Notes under the pieces: generated by a model
The model's input: the letters and a program-made list of their open reading frames with translations, nothing else
The model's database searches: none
Told to the model about the DNA's origin: nothing
Position numbers and translations under genes: made by a program
Shown here: piece after piece, positions 34,094 through 40,615 of the stretch
How positions within the stretch are numbered: the stretch's first letter is position 1
How the letters are laid out: each line of letters starts with the position of its first letter
DNA from: Sphaerisporangium rufum
GTDB taxonomy: Bacteria > Actinomycetota > Actinomycetes > Streptosporangiales > Streptosporangiaceae
DNA length: 40,615 bases
Direction of reading: 5' to 3'
Assembly: GCF_016863395.1 (NCBI RefSeq)
Contig: NZ_BOOU01000102.1
Coordinates: 1 to 40,615, forward strand

Positions 34094-34495
34094 TCAGGCG
34101 GCCTTGGTCTCCCAGAAGATCTTGGAAATTTCCTCGATCTTGGCGAGCAGCTCGTCGGCCTTGGACCCGTCGACGGTGCCCTTGCCGCCGGCCGCGCCGG
34201 CCAGCTTGGTGGCCTCCCAGAACAGCTGGTGCAGCTGGGGGTACTGCTCCAGGTGCGGCGGCTTGAAGTAGTCCGTCCACAGCACCCAGAGGTGGTGCTT
34301 GACCAGCTCGGCGCGCTGCTCCTTGATGATGAGCGCACGCGTGCGGAAGACGGGGTCGTCGTTGTCGGCGTACTTCTGCATGATGGCCTTGACGGACTCC
34401 GCCTCGATGCGCGCCTGTGCCGGATCGTAGATCCCGCAGGGAAGGTCGCAGTGTGCGGAGGCGACATGGCCGGGCCGCAGCAGTCGTGCGAACAT
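34094..34495 (-). CDS. sodN: nickel superoxide dismutase
   Basis: 133 residues, a precursor of the all-helical, hexameric nickel enzyme that dismutates superoxide. The nickel hook HCDLPCG starts at residue 15 after the propeptide MFARLLRPGHVASA, which must be removed so that His becomes the N-terminal ligand; Cys16 and Cys20 are the thiolate ligands. The rest (ESVKAIMQKYADNDDPVF, WTDYFKPPHLEQYPQLHQLFWEA, shortened here to WTDYFKPPHL) is fully typical. The processing protease gene is divergent next door. Nickel-dependent repression by Nur is known in Streptomyces, but I did not find a clear Nur site here. Confidence 0.96.
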   Translation of the reverse strand: MFARLLRPGHVASAHCDLPCGIYDPAQARIEAESVKAIMQKYADNDDPVFRTRALIIKEQRAELVKHHLWVLWTDYFKPPHLEQYPQLHQLFWEATKLAGAAGGKGTVDGSKADELLAKIEEISKIFWETKAA

Positions 34496-34586
34496 CGGTG
34501 TCCTTCCTTGAAGTCATTGTCGGACAGCACTATCCGGTTCCCAACTTACTCGCCTTGATTCCTGGACGAAGCGGGGGATGTGATCG

Positions 34587-34895
34587 ATGAGGGTCCGCGT
34601 CGAAGGTGACTCGATGCGGCCGGCGCTGTGCCCGGGCGACTGGCTCGTCGTGCGCCGCGGCGCCGCGGTGCGCCCGGGCGACCTGGTGCTGGCCCGGCTG
34701 CCGGACGATCCGCACCGGATGATCGTGAAGCGGGCCGCCTGGCGGGACGGGCCCGGCTGGTGGCTGGAGAGCGACAACCAGCGGGCGCCGGGGCGCCGGG
34801 ACAGCTGGGACTTCGGCGCGGTGCCGGACGAGCTGGTGATCGGCCGGGTGGTGCTGCGCTACTGGCCGGCCCGCCGGCCGCTGCGCCCCCGCTGA
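34587..34895 (+). CDS. sodX: nickel-type superoxide dismutase maturation protease
   Basis: 102 residues of the S24/S26 signal-peptidase-like family. The nucleophile Ser is in VEGDSMRPALCPGDW and the general-base Lys in MIVKRAAW; C-terminal parts of the fold (SDNQRAPGRRDSWDFGAV) are conserved. It removes the SodN propeptide. No membrane span is present, as expected for a cytoplasmic processor. ATG 34587 with GGGGGA 8 to 9 bases upstream. Divergent from sodN and only 6 bases from the convergent CGNR gene. Confidence 0.92.
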   Translation: MRVRVEGDSMRPALCPGDWLVVRRGAAVRPGDLVLARLPDDPHRMIVKRAAWRDGPGWWLESDNQRAPGRRDSWDFGAVPDELVIGRVVLRYWPARRPLRPR

Positions 34896-34901
34896 CGCGG
34901 G

Positions 34902-35483
34902 TCAGGCCCGCCCGCCCACCTCGCGGCGGCGGGCCCGGTAGGCCGCCACGTTCGCCCGGCTCGCGCACCGCTCGGAGCAGTAGCGGCGGGACCGGTTGGA
35001 GGAGGTGTCCAGGTAGACCCGGCCGCAGGGCGTCGCCCGGCATTCGCCGAGCCGGTCGACGCCGAGCTCGGTGACCAGCGCGGCGAGCCCCATCACCGCG
35101 GCCGCGGCGTACTCGGCGGCCGGCCGGTCGCCCTCGGTGAGGTGCAGGTGCCAGGGCTGCCCGTCGTGCGCGGAGATCTGCGGGCGCACCGGGTGGGCGG
35201 CCAGCAGCAGGTTCAGCCGCTCGACCGCCTCCCGCTCGTGGGCCCGGGCGGCGGTGGCGAAGACGGCGGCCAGCTCCTGCCGCAGCTCGCGCAGCGCCCG
35301 CAGGTCAGCGCGGGTGAGCCGCTCGGCGAGCCGGCCGCGGCCGGCCGCGGCCAGCAGGCGCCGGGCGCCCTCCAGCGAGTCGAGGGGATCGTCGCTGTTG
35401 ACCAGGAGCACCGCCAGCTCGGCGTACGAGGCGAGGTCCACGTGGGGTTCCACCTGTTCCAGACGGGTCCTCGAGTATCCCAC
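34902..35483 (-). CDS. CGNR zinc-finger protein (ABATE-like regulator)
   Basis: 193 residues. An N-terminal helical ABATE-type region (about 10-135), then the CGNR zinc finger (CRATPCGRVYLDTSSNRSRRYC..C, with CRATPCG and RYCSERC), ending in a basic tail. Members are putative DNA-binding stress regulators; the target is unknown. GTG 35483 (GYSRTRLEQVEPHVDLASYAE) is my choice; GTG 35453 is possible and neither has a good ribosome binding site. The open frame runs further upstream without family similarity. Confidence 0.82.
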   Translation of the reverse strand: MGYSRTRLEQVEPHVDLASYAELAVLLVNSDDPLDSLEGARRLLAAAGRGRLAERLTRADLRALRELRQELAAVFATAARAHEREAVERLNLLLAAHPVRPQISAHDGQPWHLHLTEGDRPAAEYAAAAVMGLAALVTELGVDRLGECRATPCGRVYLDTSSNRSRRYCSERCASRANVAAYRARRREVGGRA

Positions 35484-35895
35484 GGCACCGTGGTGCCGCC
35501 CGGAAAGCCGCGTCCGGCCGGCGGGCACCGCCGGGCGCCACTGCCCCCGGCGGTGCCCGCGCGACGGCGTCCGCTTCTCGGGTACCCGGGGACACCGGTA
35601 AGGGAGGAGTGGGGGTATCCGGCGAACGGCCCGCGGGTATGTCATGAAGAGGGGGAAATATCGTGATCTGTCCACGTGATCGCGTCCAGTGCTCGACAAA
35701 ATCCCACACAACTGTGGGAGAAGCGACAACGGCCGGCGTCTCGACATGTGGCACAATCGAGCAACGGGTGACCCCCGTACCCCCTCAAGAGACGACCGTC
35801 GACGGCGACGGCCGCCGGGCGGCTACCGAAGCCTGGGCCTTCGTTCGCCTGCGGCGTCCACCGAAGGAAACCGTCCTTACGACACAGGGGTCGCT
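35484..35895. promoter_or_regulatory. divergent CGNR / malic enzyme control region
   Basis: 412 bases without a supportable gene. It becomes AT-richer from about 35590 to 35760. It contains GGGTAT twice (35612-35617 and 35635-35640), a perfect TCCCACA-CAAC-TGTGGGA palindrome and a CACAAT -10-like element (35752-35757). A frame beginning at GTG 35663 has a good ribosome binding site but runs 540 bases out of frame into the malic enzyme gene. Confidence 0.5.
35702..35719. promoter_or_regulatory. 7-bp-arm palindrome, candidate operator
   Basis: TCCCACA (35702-35708) and TGTGGGA (35713-35719) are perfect inverted repeats around CAAC. It lies about 180 bases before the malic enzyme start and 35 bases before a CACAAT element, a position suited to a transcription factor. 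The factor is unknown. Confidence 0.45.
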
Positions 35896-37086
35896 GTGGC
35901 AGTCACGCCGTTCTCCGCTTCTCTCGAATCCCTCGATCTCGATCCGGTGTTCGCCATGCACCGCGGGGGAAAGCTCGAGGTCCGCTCGACCGTCCCGGTG
36001 CGCGACGCCGGTGACCTGTCGCTGGCCTACACCCCGGGCGTCGCCCGGGTGTGCACCGCCATCGCCGAGCAGCCGGACCTCGCCAACGACTACACCTGGG
36101 CCGGCGGCGTGGTGGCCGTGGTCTCCGACGGCACCGCCGTCCTCGGCCTCGGCGACATCGGCCCGGCGGCCGCCATGCCGGTCATGGAGGGCAAGGCCCT
36201 GCTGTTCAAGCAGTTCGCCGAGGTCGACGCGGTGCCGATCTGCCTGGACTGCACCGACGTCGACGCCCTGGTCGAGACGGTCGCCCGGCTCGCCCCGTCC
36301 TTCGGCGGCATCAACCTGGAGGACATCAGCGCCCCCCGCTGCTTCGAGGTCGAGGACCGCCTGCGCGACCTGCTCGACATCCCGGTCTTCCACGACGACC
36401 AGCACGGCACCGCGATCGTCGTCACCGCCGCGCTGACCAACGCCGCCCGGCTGACCGGCCGGCCGCTCGGCGAGCTGCGCGCGGTGGTCGCCGGGGCCGG
36501 CGCCTCCGGGGTGGCCGTCACCAACATGCTGATCAACGCCGGCATCGGCGACGTCGCGGTCTCCGACTCCAAGGGCGTCATCTACCAGGGCCGCGACGGG
36601 CTGAACCCGTACAAGGAGGCGCTCGCCCGGCGGACCAACCGGGCCGGCTTCACCGGCTCCACCGAGGAGGCGCTGGCCGGCGCGGACGTCTTCGTCGGCC
36701 TGTCGGGCTCGACGCTGCCGGAGAGCGCGGTGGCCGGCATGGCCCGCGACTCGATCGTGTTCGCGCTGTCCAACCCCACCCCGGAGATCCTCCCCGACGT
36801 GGCCCGCCGGTACGCCCGGGTGGTCGCCACCGGGCGCTCCGACTTCCCCAACCAGATCAACAACGTGCTGGCCTTCCCCGGCGTCTTCCGCGGCGCGCTG
36901 GACGTCCGCGCCACCACCATCACCGAGAACATGAAGGTCGCCGCCGCCGAGGCCCTGGCCGCGGTGGTCGGGGACGACCTGTCCGCCGACTACGTGATCC
37001 CCAGCCCGTTCGACCCCCGGGTCGCCCCCGCGGTCACCGCCGCCGTCGCCGAGCAGGCCCGCCAGGACGGCGTCGCCCGCCGCTGA
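35896..37086 (+). CDS. NAD-dependent malic enzyme
   Basis: 396 residues, the short bacterial form without a phosphotransacetylase domain. Oxidatively decarboxylates malate to pyruvate. The catalytic Tyr is in [13 protein letters not shown], the Lys in [14 protein letters not shown], the metal-binding acidic residues in [12 protein letters not shown] and [10 protein letters not shown], and the nucleotide loop is [16 protein letters not shown] 35896 has AGGGG about 6 bases upstream and begins [16 protein letters not shown]; the longer in-frame start at GTG 35689 would add 69 unlike residues. Single gene, probably regulated through the long AT-richer region upstream. Confidence 0.93.
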   Translation: MAVTPFSASLESLDLDPVFAMHRGGKLEVRSTVPVRDAGDLSLAYTPGVARVCTAIAEQPDLANDYTWAGGVVAVVSDGTAVLGLGDIGPAAAMPVMEGKALLFKQFAEVDAVPICLDCTDVDALVETVARLAPSFGGINLEDISAPRCFEVEDRLRDLLDIPVFHDDQHGTAIVVTAALTNAARLTGRPLGELRAVVAGAGASGVAVTNMLINAGIGDVAVSDSKGVIYQGRDGLNPYKEALARRTNRAGFTGSTEEALAGADVFVGLSGSTLPESAVAGMARDSIVFALSNPTPEILPDVARRYARVVATGRSDFPNQINNVLAFPGVFRGALDVRATTITENMKVAAAEALAAVVGDDLSADYVIPSPFDPRVAPAVTAAVAEQARQDGVARR

Positions 37087-37114
37087 CCCACCCGCCGCCG
37101 CCCCATCCGCCCCG

Positions 37115-37152
37115 GCCGGCGTCCGGCACCGCACCCGGTGCCGCGCGCCGGC
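37115..37152. terminator. hairpin between malic enzyme and downstream convergent gene
   Basis: CGGCACCG-CACC-CGGTGCCG forms an 8-bp inner stem (37124-37143), extended after a 2-by-2 internal loop by GCCGGCG/CGCCGGC (37115-37121 and 37146-37152). It lies 28 bases past the malic enzyme stop and 16 before the stop of the opposing gene. Confidence 0.7.
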
Positions 37153-37167
37153 CGCCGCATGCCCGGC

Positions 37168-37509
37168 TCAGGCCGGGTGCCGGTGGGCGAGCCGCGTCCG
37201 GACGCCCGGCGGATGCCGCGACGACGTCCGGGACAGCCGGCGCGGCAGCGACCAGATGACGCAGCCGTCCCACAGCCGCACGGCGGCCCGGCGCTCACCG
37301 GCCACGCGCTCCCGGGGGGCCAGGCACGCCGGATCCAGCCGCACCCGGGTGATCTCCGCCCACGCGCAGGTGCCATGCGGCAGCGCCGCGAACGCCGTGC
37401 TGATCCGGTCGGCCGCCCGGCACTCGTCGTCGGTCACGCCGCGCGCGCTCCACCGGCCCGGCTCCCGCCCCGTGTAGACGTCCCAGTCGTACAACCGGTC
37501 CCTGGTCAT
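37168..37509 (-). CDS. hypothetical protein divergent from XRE regulator
   Basis: 113 residues from ATG 37509, with AGGGAG 9 bases upstream; a TTG 8 codons earlier is an alternative. It begins TRDRLYDWDVYTGREPGRW and has a central CAWAEITRVRLDPACLAPRE and a basic C-terminus (RRLSRTSSRHPPG). Trp- and Tyr-rich, no membrane span, no catalytic motif I recognise. It shares a 183-base promoter region with the XRE-TPR gene, so a functional link between the two is likely but unproven. Confidence 0.65.
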   Translation of the reverse strand: MTRDRLYDWDVYTGREPGRWSARGVTDDECRAADRISTAFAALPHGTCAWAEITRVRLDPACLAPRERVAGERRAAVRLWDGCVIWSLPRRLSRTSSRHPPGVRTRLAHRHPA

Positions 37510-37692
37510 CTCCTGCCGCTCCCTGAAGGTCAAGTCCGGGAATGCCCGCGCCCTGGTAACGCAACGTGCTATAACAAAAACCCTCCGTCACCTGCCGGGC
37601 AAGGGTGTGCACGAAGGGCGTGTGTGTGCGAGGGGGGCTTGCGGCGGCCGGAGCCTGATCACGATCCACCTACTGCTCGTGAAGGAAACGCG

Positions 37693-39054
37693 ATGCGACG
37701 CGAGCCCAACCACCACCTGCGCCTCCTCCTCGCTGAGGCCGGCTTCTCGCACAAGGGCCTGGCCCGCCGGCTGAACGACCTCGGCGCGGCCCGCGGCCTC
37801 ACCGGGCTGAGGTACGACCACAGCTCGGTGCTGCGCTGGCTGGGCGGCCAGCAACCGCGCGAACCGGTGCCGGCGCTGCTCGCGGAGATCTTCGCCGCCA
37901 GGCTCGGCCGGCGGCTCGGCACGGAGGACCTCGGCATGGCGGGGGGAGCCACGCCCCTCGACCTCGGCCAACTATTCAGCCACTCGTGGCGGGAGGGCAT
38001 CGAGACCGTGACAGCATTATGGAGAGCGGACATGGAACGGCGCCGGTTCCTGCTCGATTCCACCTTCGCCGTCGGCGCCGGCTCGGCGGGCGCGCTGGGC
38101 TGGCTGACCGCGCCGCCGGCCGCCGCGCCGAGCGCCACCGGACCGCGCCGGGTCGGCGCCGCCGACGTCACCGCCATCCGCGAGGTCACCCGCTCGTTCG
38201 GCGACCTCGACAACCGCTTCGGCGGCGGCCGGGTGCGGTCGGCGGTGGTGAAGTACCTCGATTCGACGGTCACCCCGCTGCTCAAGGACGGCCACTACGA
38301 CGAGGCCACCGGGCGCGACCTGGCCGCGGCCGCCGCCGAGGCCACCCGGGTGGCCGGCTGGATGGCCTACGACCTGGAGCAGCACGGGCTGGCGCAGCGC
38401 TACCTGCTGCAGGCGCTCAGCCTGGCGCGCGGCGCGGGCGACCAGGGCCTCGGCGGCGAGATCCTCGCCGGGCTGGCACACCAGGCCATCTACGTCGGCC
38501 GGCCGCGGCACGGCCTCGACCTGGCCCGCGCGGTGCAGGTCGCGGCCCGCGAGGTGGACGTCCCGGCGCTGCTGGCCGAGTCGCACGTGTTGCAGGCGCA
38601 CGCGCACGCCGCGCTCGGCGACGGCACCGCCTGCGCGGCAGCGCTGCACCAGGCCGATCTCGCCTTCGACCGGCGCCGGCCGGGGGAGGAGCCGGAGTGG
38701 ATCCGCTACTTCGACGAGGCCTACCTGGCCGCCAAGTACGCGCACTGCTTCCGCGACCTCGGTGACGGTCCTCGGGCGGTCCGCTACGCGCACAAGTCGC
38801 TGCGGATGGACGGCCGGTACGTCCGCGGGCGGATGTTCAACCTGTCGCTGCTCGCCTCGGGACACGTGCTGTGCGGGGAGGTCGAACCGGCCTGCACGGC
38901 CGGCGGCGCGGCGCTCGACCTGGCCGCCGGCCTGCAGTCGGTGCGCACCCGCTCCTACGTCGCCGACCTGCGCCGCCGGCTGGCGCCGCTGCGCGACCAC
39001 GCCGAGGTGGCCGCGCTGGTCCGCCGGGCCGACGAGCTGGCCCCGGCCGCCTGA
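37693..39054 (+). CDS. XRE/TPR transcriptional regulator
   Basis: 453 residues. An N-terminal helix-turn-helix-like region (about 5-60: LRLLLAEAGFSHKGLARRLN and SSVLRWLGGQQPRE), a central stretch RRRFLLDSTFAVGAGSAGAL resembling a Tat-like or membrane-proximal segment often seen in this family, and a helical TPR-like C-terminal half (about 200-450). Such actinomycete proteins are regulators of development or secondary metabolism, the NsdA-like proteins being the best-known relatives. Codon 109 (38017-38019) is TTA, within a locally AT-rich stretch. ATG 37693 with GAAGGA 7 bases upstream. Divergent from the small hypothetical gene. Confidence 0.82.
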   Translation: MRREPNHHLRLLLAEAGFSHKGLARRLNDLGAARGLTGLRYDHSSVLRWLGGQQPREPVPALLAEIFAARLGRRLGTEDLGMAGGATPLDLGQLFSHSWREGIETVTALWRADMERRRFLLDSTFAVGAGSAGALGWLTAPPAAAPSATGPRRVGAADVTAIREVTRSFGDLDNRFGGGRVRSAVVKYLDSTVTPLLKDGHYDEATGRDLAAAAAEATRVAGWMAYDLEQHGLAQRYLLQALSLARGAGDQGLGGEILAGLAHQAIYVGRPRHGLDLARAVQVAAREVDVPALLAESHVLQAHAHAALGDGTACAAALHQADLAFDRRRPGEEPEWIRYFDEAYLAAKYAHCFRDLGDGPRAVRYAHKSLRMDGRYVRGRMFNLSLLASGHVLCGEVEPACTAGGAALDLAAGLQSVRTRSYVADLRRRLAPLRDHAEVAALVRRADELAPAA

Positions 39055-39171
39055 CCGGCCCAGCAAGGGACGATCCAGCCGAGTGATCCGGCCCCGTCCG
39101 CACCGGCGGCCGCCAGCAGGGCATTGATCAGGGCGGGCGGCGAGGCCGGCCCGGGTGTCCGGAAACGGGAA

Positions 39172-39193
39172 GGGCCCGGCCGAAGCCGGGCCC
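39172..39193. terminator. bidirectional terminator hairpin
   Basis: GGGCCCGGC-CGAA-GCCGGGCCC: a perfect 9-bp stem with a tetraloop, lying between the convergent XRE-TPR and protease genes (118 bases after one stop, 35 before the other). Confidence 0.8.
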
Positions 39194-39227
39194 CCGTCAC
39201 GCCGTCACGCCCTGCGGCGTGGGGCGA

Positions 39228-40298
39228 TCACCTGCCGATCTTGCCGGACCACGCGTTGGCGGCCTGCTTGTAGATCGAGTAGGTCTCGCTGTCGAAGTAC
39301 GGCGAGGTGGCGAAGTCGTACCGGTCGTTGCCGTCCCGGTCGCCCACCAGGCTGGTCACACCGTTGATGTAACCGAGCCGCTTGCTGCTGCTGTACTGCG
39401 CGATCCACGGGCCGCCGGAGGCGCCCGGGGTCATGCTGCACTTGATCGCGATCTGCTCTTCGGCCTTGAAGTCGGCGACCGCGGCCGCCGCGTAGGTCTT
39501 GCCGTAGCAGAGCTTCGGCGTCTGGCCGGTGAAGGGCTTGTCGCCGTCGGGGTGCGGCGCCGCCGGGTAGCCGAACGCGTGGACCGACTGGCCGATGCGC
39601 TGGTTCCAGGCGAAGCCCTGGCCGCCGACGTTGTCGCCGAGCCGGCCGGTGTCCTTCCAGCTGCCCGGCATGATGCCGTCGTATACGGTGACGAACGCGT
39701 AGTCGCGGTCGAAGTCCTCGAAGTTGGCGAAGTCGAAGTGCGTGTACGCGGTCTTGCCGACGTAGATGCCGTACGGCGTCTTGCCCTGGTAGTAGGAGGG
39801 GATGAAGACCCACCGGTCCAGGGTGTCCCGGTTGGAGTCGGTGTCGTAGACGCAGTGGCCCGCAGTGGCGACCAGGTTGCGGTACTTCGACTGGATCGAC
39901 GACGCCGAGCAGAAGTAGTGCTTGCCGCCCAGCCGGAAGAACACCTTGCCGAGGGTGCGCGGCAGGTTGACGTTCCGCGCCCGGGTCGGGGTGATCTTCT
40001 CCTGGCCGATCGGCGCGACCTGGCCGGACTTGCCGTCCGGCTCAGCGTCGCCACCGCCCAGCTTGATCTTGCTGCGGGTGGCGGCGTCCTCGCCGTACCG
40101 GGTGGCGGCCTTCAGCGCCTTGCCGTTCGACGCGGCCCAGTACTTGACGGTGCTCTGCGCGGCCGCCTTGGAGGTCGCCATGCCGTCGGCGGCCGGCGCC
40201 GCGGCGGTGGCGGAGGTGGTGAGGGACGCGGCGATCATGCCACTGGCGGCGATGGCGCCACCGAGGGGGAGCACGATGCGCGTGACTCGGGTGTTCAA
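39228..40298 (-). CDS. secreted trypsin-like serine protease
   Basis: 356 residues. A Sec signal peptide (about 1-32, hydrophobic span IVLPLGGAIAASGMIAASLT, cleavage near SATAAA), a pro-region to about residue 100, then a trypsin-fold catalytic domain. The triad is visible as His in VATAGHCVYD, Asp in DFDRDYAFVTV and Ser in MTPGASGGPWI. Two cysteine pairs are likely (FCSASS/GHC and LCYGK/KCSMTP). Probably exported to the wall or medium. The start is TTG 40298 with AAGGAG 5 bases upstream. A TAGGTT -10 candidate (complement of 40365-40370) lies about 67 bases upstream. Confidence 0.9.
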   Translation of the reverse strand: MNTRVTRIVLPLGGAIAASGMIAASLTTSATAAAPAADGMATSKAAAQSTVKYWAASNGKALKAATRYGEDAATRSKIKLGGGDAEPDGKSGQVAPIGQEKITPTRARNVNLPRTLGKVFFRLGGKHYFCSASSIQSKYRNLVATAGHCVYDTDSNRDTLDRWVFIPSYYQGKTPYGIYVGKTAYTHFDFANFEDFDRDYAFVTVYDGIMPGSWKDTGRLGDNVGGQGFAWNQRIGQSVHAFGYPAAPHPDGDKPFTGQTPKLCYGKTYAAAAVADFKAEEQIAIKCSMTPGASGGPWIAQYSSSKRLGYINGVTSLVGDRDGNDRYDFATSPYFDSETYSIYKQAANAWSGKIGR

Positions 40299-40543
40299 TG
40301 AGACTCCTTGTTCTGCCGCAGGAGGATCCCTCCTGCCTCACTGGCCGCAAAAAGGGCAGTGAGTAACCTATCGACCTGATCGTGAGCTACGGGCGGGTAT
40401 TGCCGGTGGCGTATCGGCCGCCGGGCCCCGCCCGGGCGTCCGGAGGGCGCCCACATCTCGGGTCACCATCCGGCGCCGCACTGGTGGAATCGGTCCAAAC
40501 CGCTTGGTGTCGATGCGATCGGCCGAGTCTTCAGGTAGTGCGG

Positions 40544-40559
40544 TGTGACGCATGTCACG
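40544..40559. promoter_or_regulatory. CRP-like palindrome near the right edge
   Basis: TGTGA-CGCATG-TCACG matches TGTGA-N6-TCACA at 9 of 10 positions and includes GTGAC-GCAT-GTCAC as perfect arms. It is about 245 bases from the protease start, which is far for direct control. Confidence 0.45.
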
Positions 40560-40587
40560 TCCAGGTGGATCGGGCCCTGCAAAGCAC

Positions 40588-40615
40588 AGGACCCGGTCCA
40601 GACGGACCGGGTCCT
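40588..40615. terminator. 12-bp-stem hairpin at window end
   Basis: AGGACCCGGTCC-AGAC-GGACCGGGTCCT is a perfect 12-bp stem with a 4-base loop, and the window ends at its last base, so it may be longer. It is probably the terminator of a leftward gene lying outside the window. Confidence 0.65.

Larger units (their letters stand above)
40299..40615. promoter_or_regulatory. protease upstream region and window end
   Basis: No supportable gene. It holds GGAGG-ATC-CCTCC (40321-40333) and CTCACTG/CAGTGAG (40337-40343 and 40357-40363), both in the predicted leader of the protease mRNA, then its likely promoter, a CRP-like palindrome and a strong hairpin at the edge. Confidence 0.5.

Noticed and set aside
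35663-36436. 257-codon frame with a strong ribosome binding site before the malic enzyme gene
   Set aside because: More than two thirds of it is the malic enzyme gene in the wrong frame and it shows no family features.
40368-40553. 61-codon minus-strand frame upstream of the protease
   Set aside because: No ribosome binding site, Pro/Arg-rich shadow-like composition, and it covers the likely protease promoter.
40594-40610. Possible DasR operator (dre-like GGTCC-AGAC-GGACC)
   Set aside because: The symmetry and spacing do not fit the dre consensus; it is part of a long perfect hairpin better explained as a terminator. I found no convincing dre site elsewhere in the window by eye.

Overview
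The window is about 40.6 kb of very GC-rich DNA. Its gene content points to a filamentous actinomycete, most likely Streptosporangiales or a relative: a SigR/RsrA pair, a DasR-type GntR regulator, a WhiB1-type protein, PdtaS, nickel superoxide dismutase with its maturation protease, BsaP, and many GTG/TTG and apparently leaderless starts. I see no tRNA, rRNA, CRISPR array, insertion sequence or phage gene. It reads as chromosomal core DNA with accessory insertions.

Left part (1-9 kb): a NIPSNAP protein, a membrane-anchored solute-binding/VWA protein, an Lrp regulator divergent from phenylalanine 4-monooxygenase, then a leftward phosphate operon pstS-pstC-pstA-pstB. The operon ends in an OmpR-type response regulator that has lost its phospho-acceptor site. 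A PHO-box-like direct repeat precedes pstS. A 24-codon cysteine-rich small ORF with its own ribosome binding site lies across that intergenic region.

Middle (9-20 kb): hisN, rsgA-aroA, an SRAP protein, a DksA/TraR zinc-finger protein, a methyltransferase, and sigR-rsrA with a clear SigR-type promoter and two possible SigR starts. These are followed by a sugar-nucleotide epimerase, a 44-codon membrane peptide, two overlapping membrane HD-domain genes (the second lacking the GYP motif) and a 70-residue biotinyl/lipoyl carrier.

Biotin and signalling part (20-30.7 kb): a FlK-like thioesterase, a GNAT enzyme, BsaP, a PASTA Ser/Thr kinase, an IlvG-like TPP enzyme, and leftward bioF-dasR-bioD-bioB. 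The global amino-sugar regulator dasR overlaps bioF by 4 nt. PdtaS and WhiB1 follow; the whiB1 upstream region carries two CRP-like palindromes.

Right part (31-40.6 kb): a lipid-kinase-family protein with a repeat-encoded insertion, a small membrane protein, rsbW-sigF, sodN and sodX, a CGNR zinc-finger regulator, NAD malic enzyme, a divergent small protein/XRE-TPR regulator pair, and a secreted trypsin-like protease. Three genes carry the rare leucine codon TTA. As I recall it, the order rsgA-aroA-SRAP-sigR-rsrA-biotinyl protein-pdtaS-whiB1 resembles the Rv3228-Rv3219 region of Mycobacterium tuberculosis, with the epimerase, HD, kinase and biotin genes interposed.
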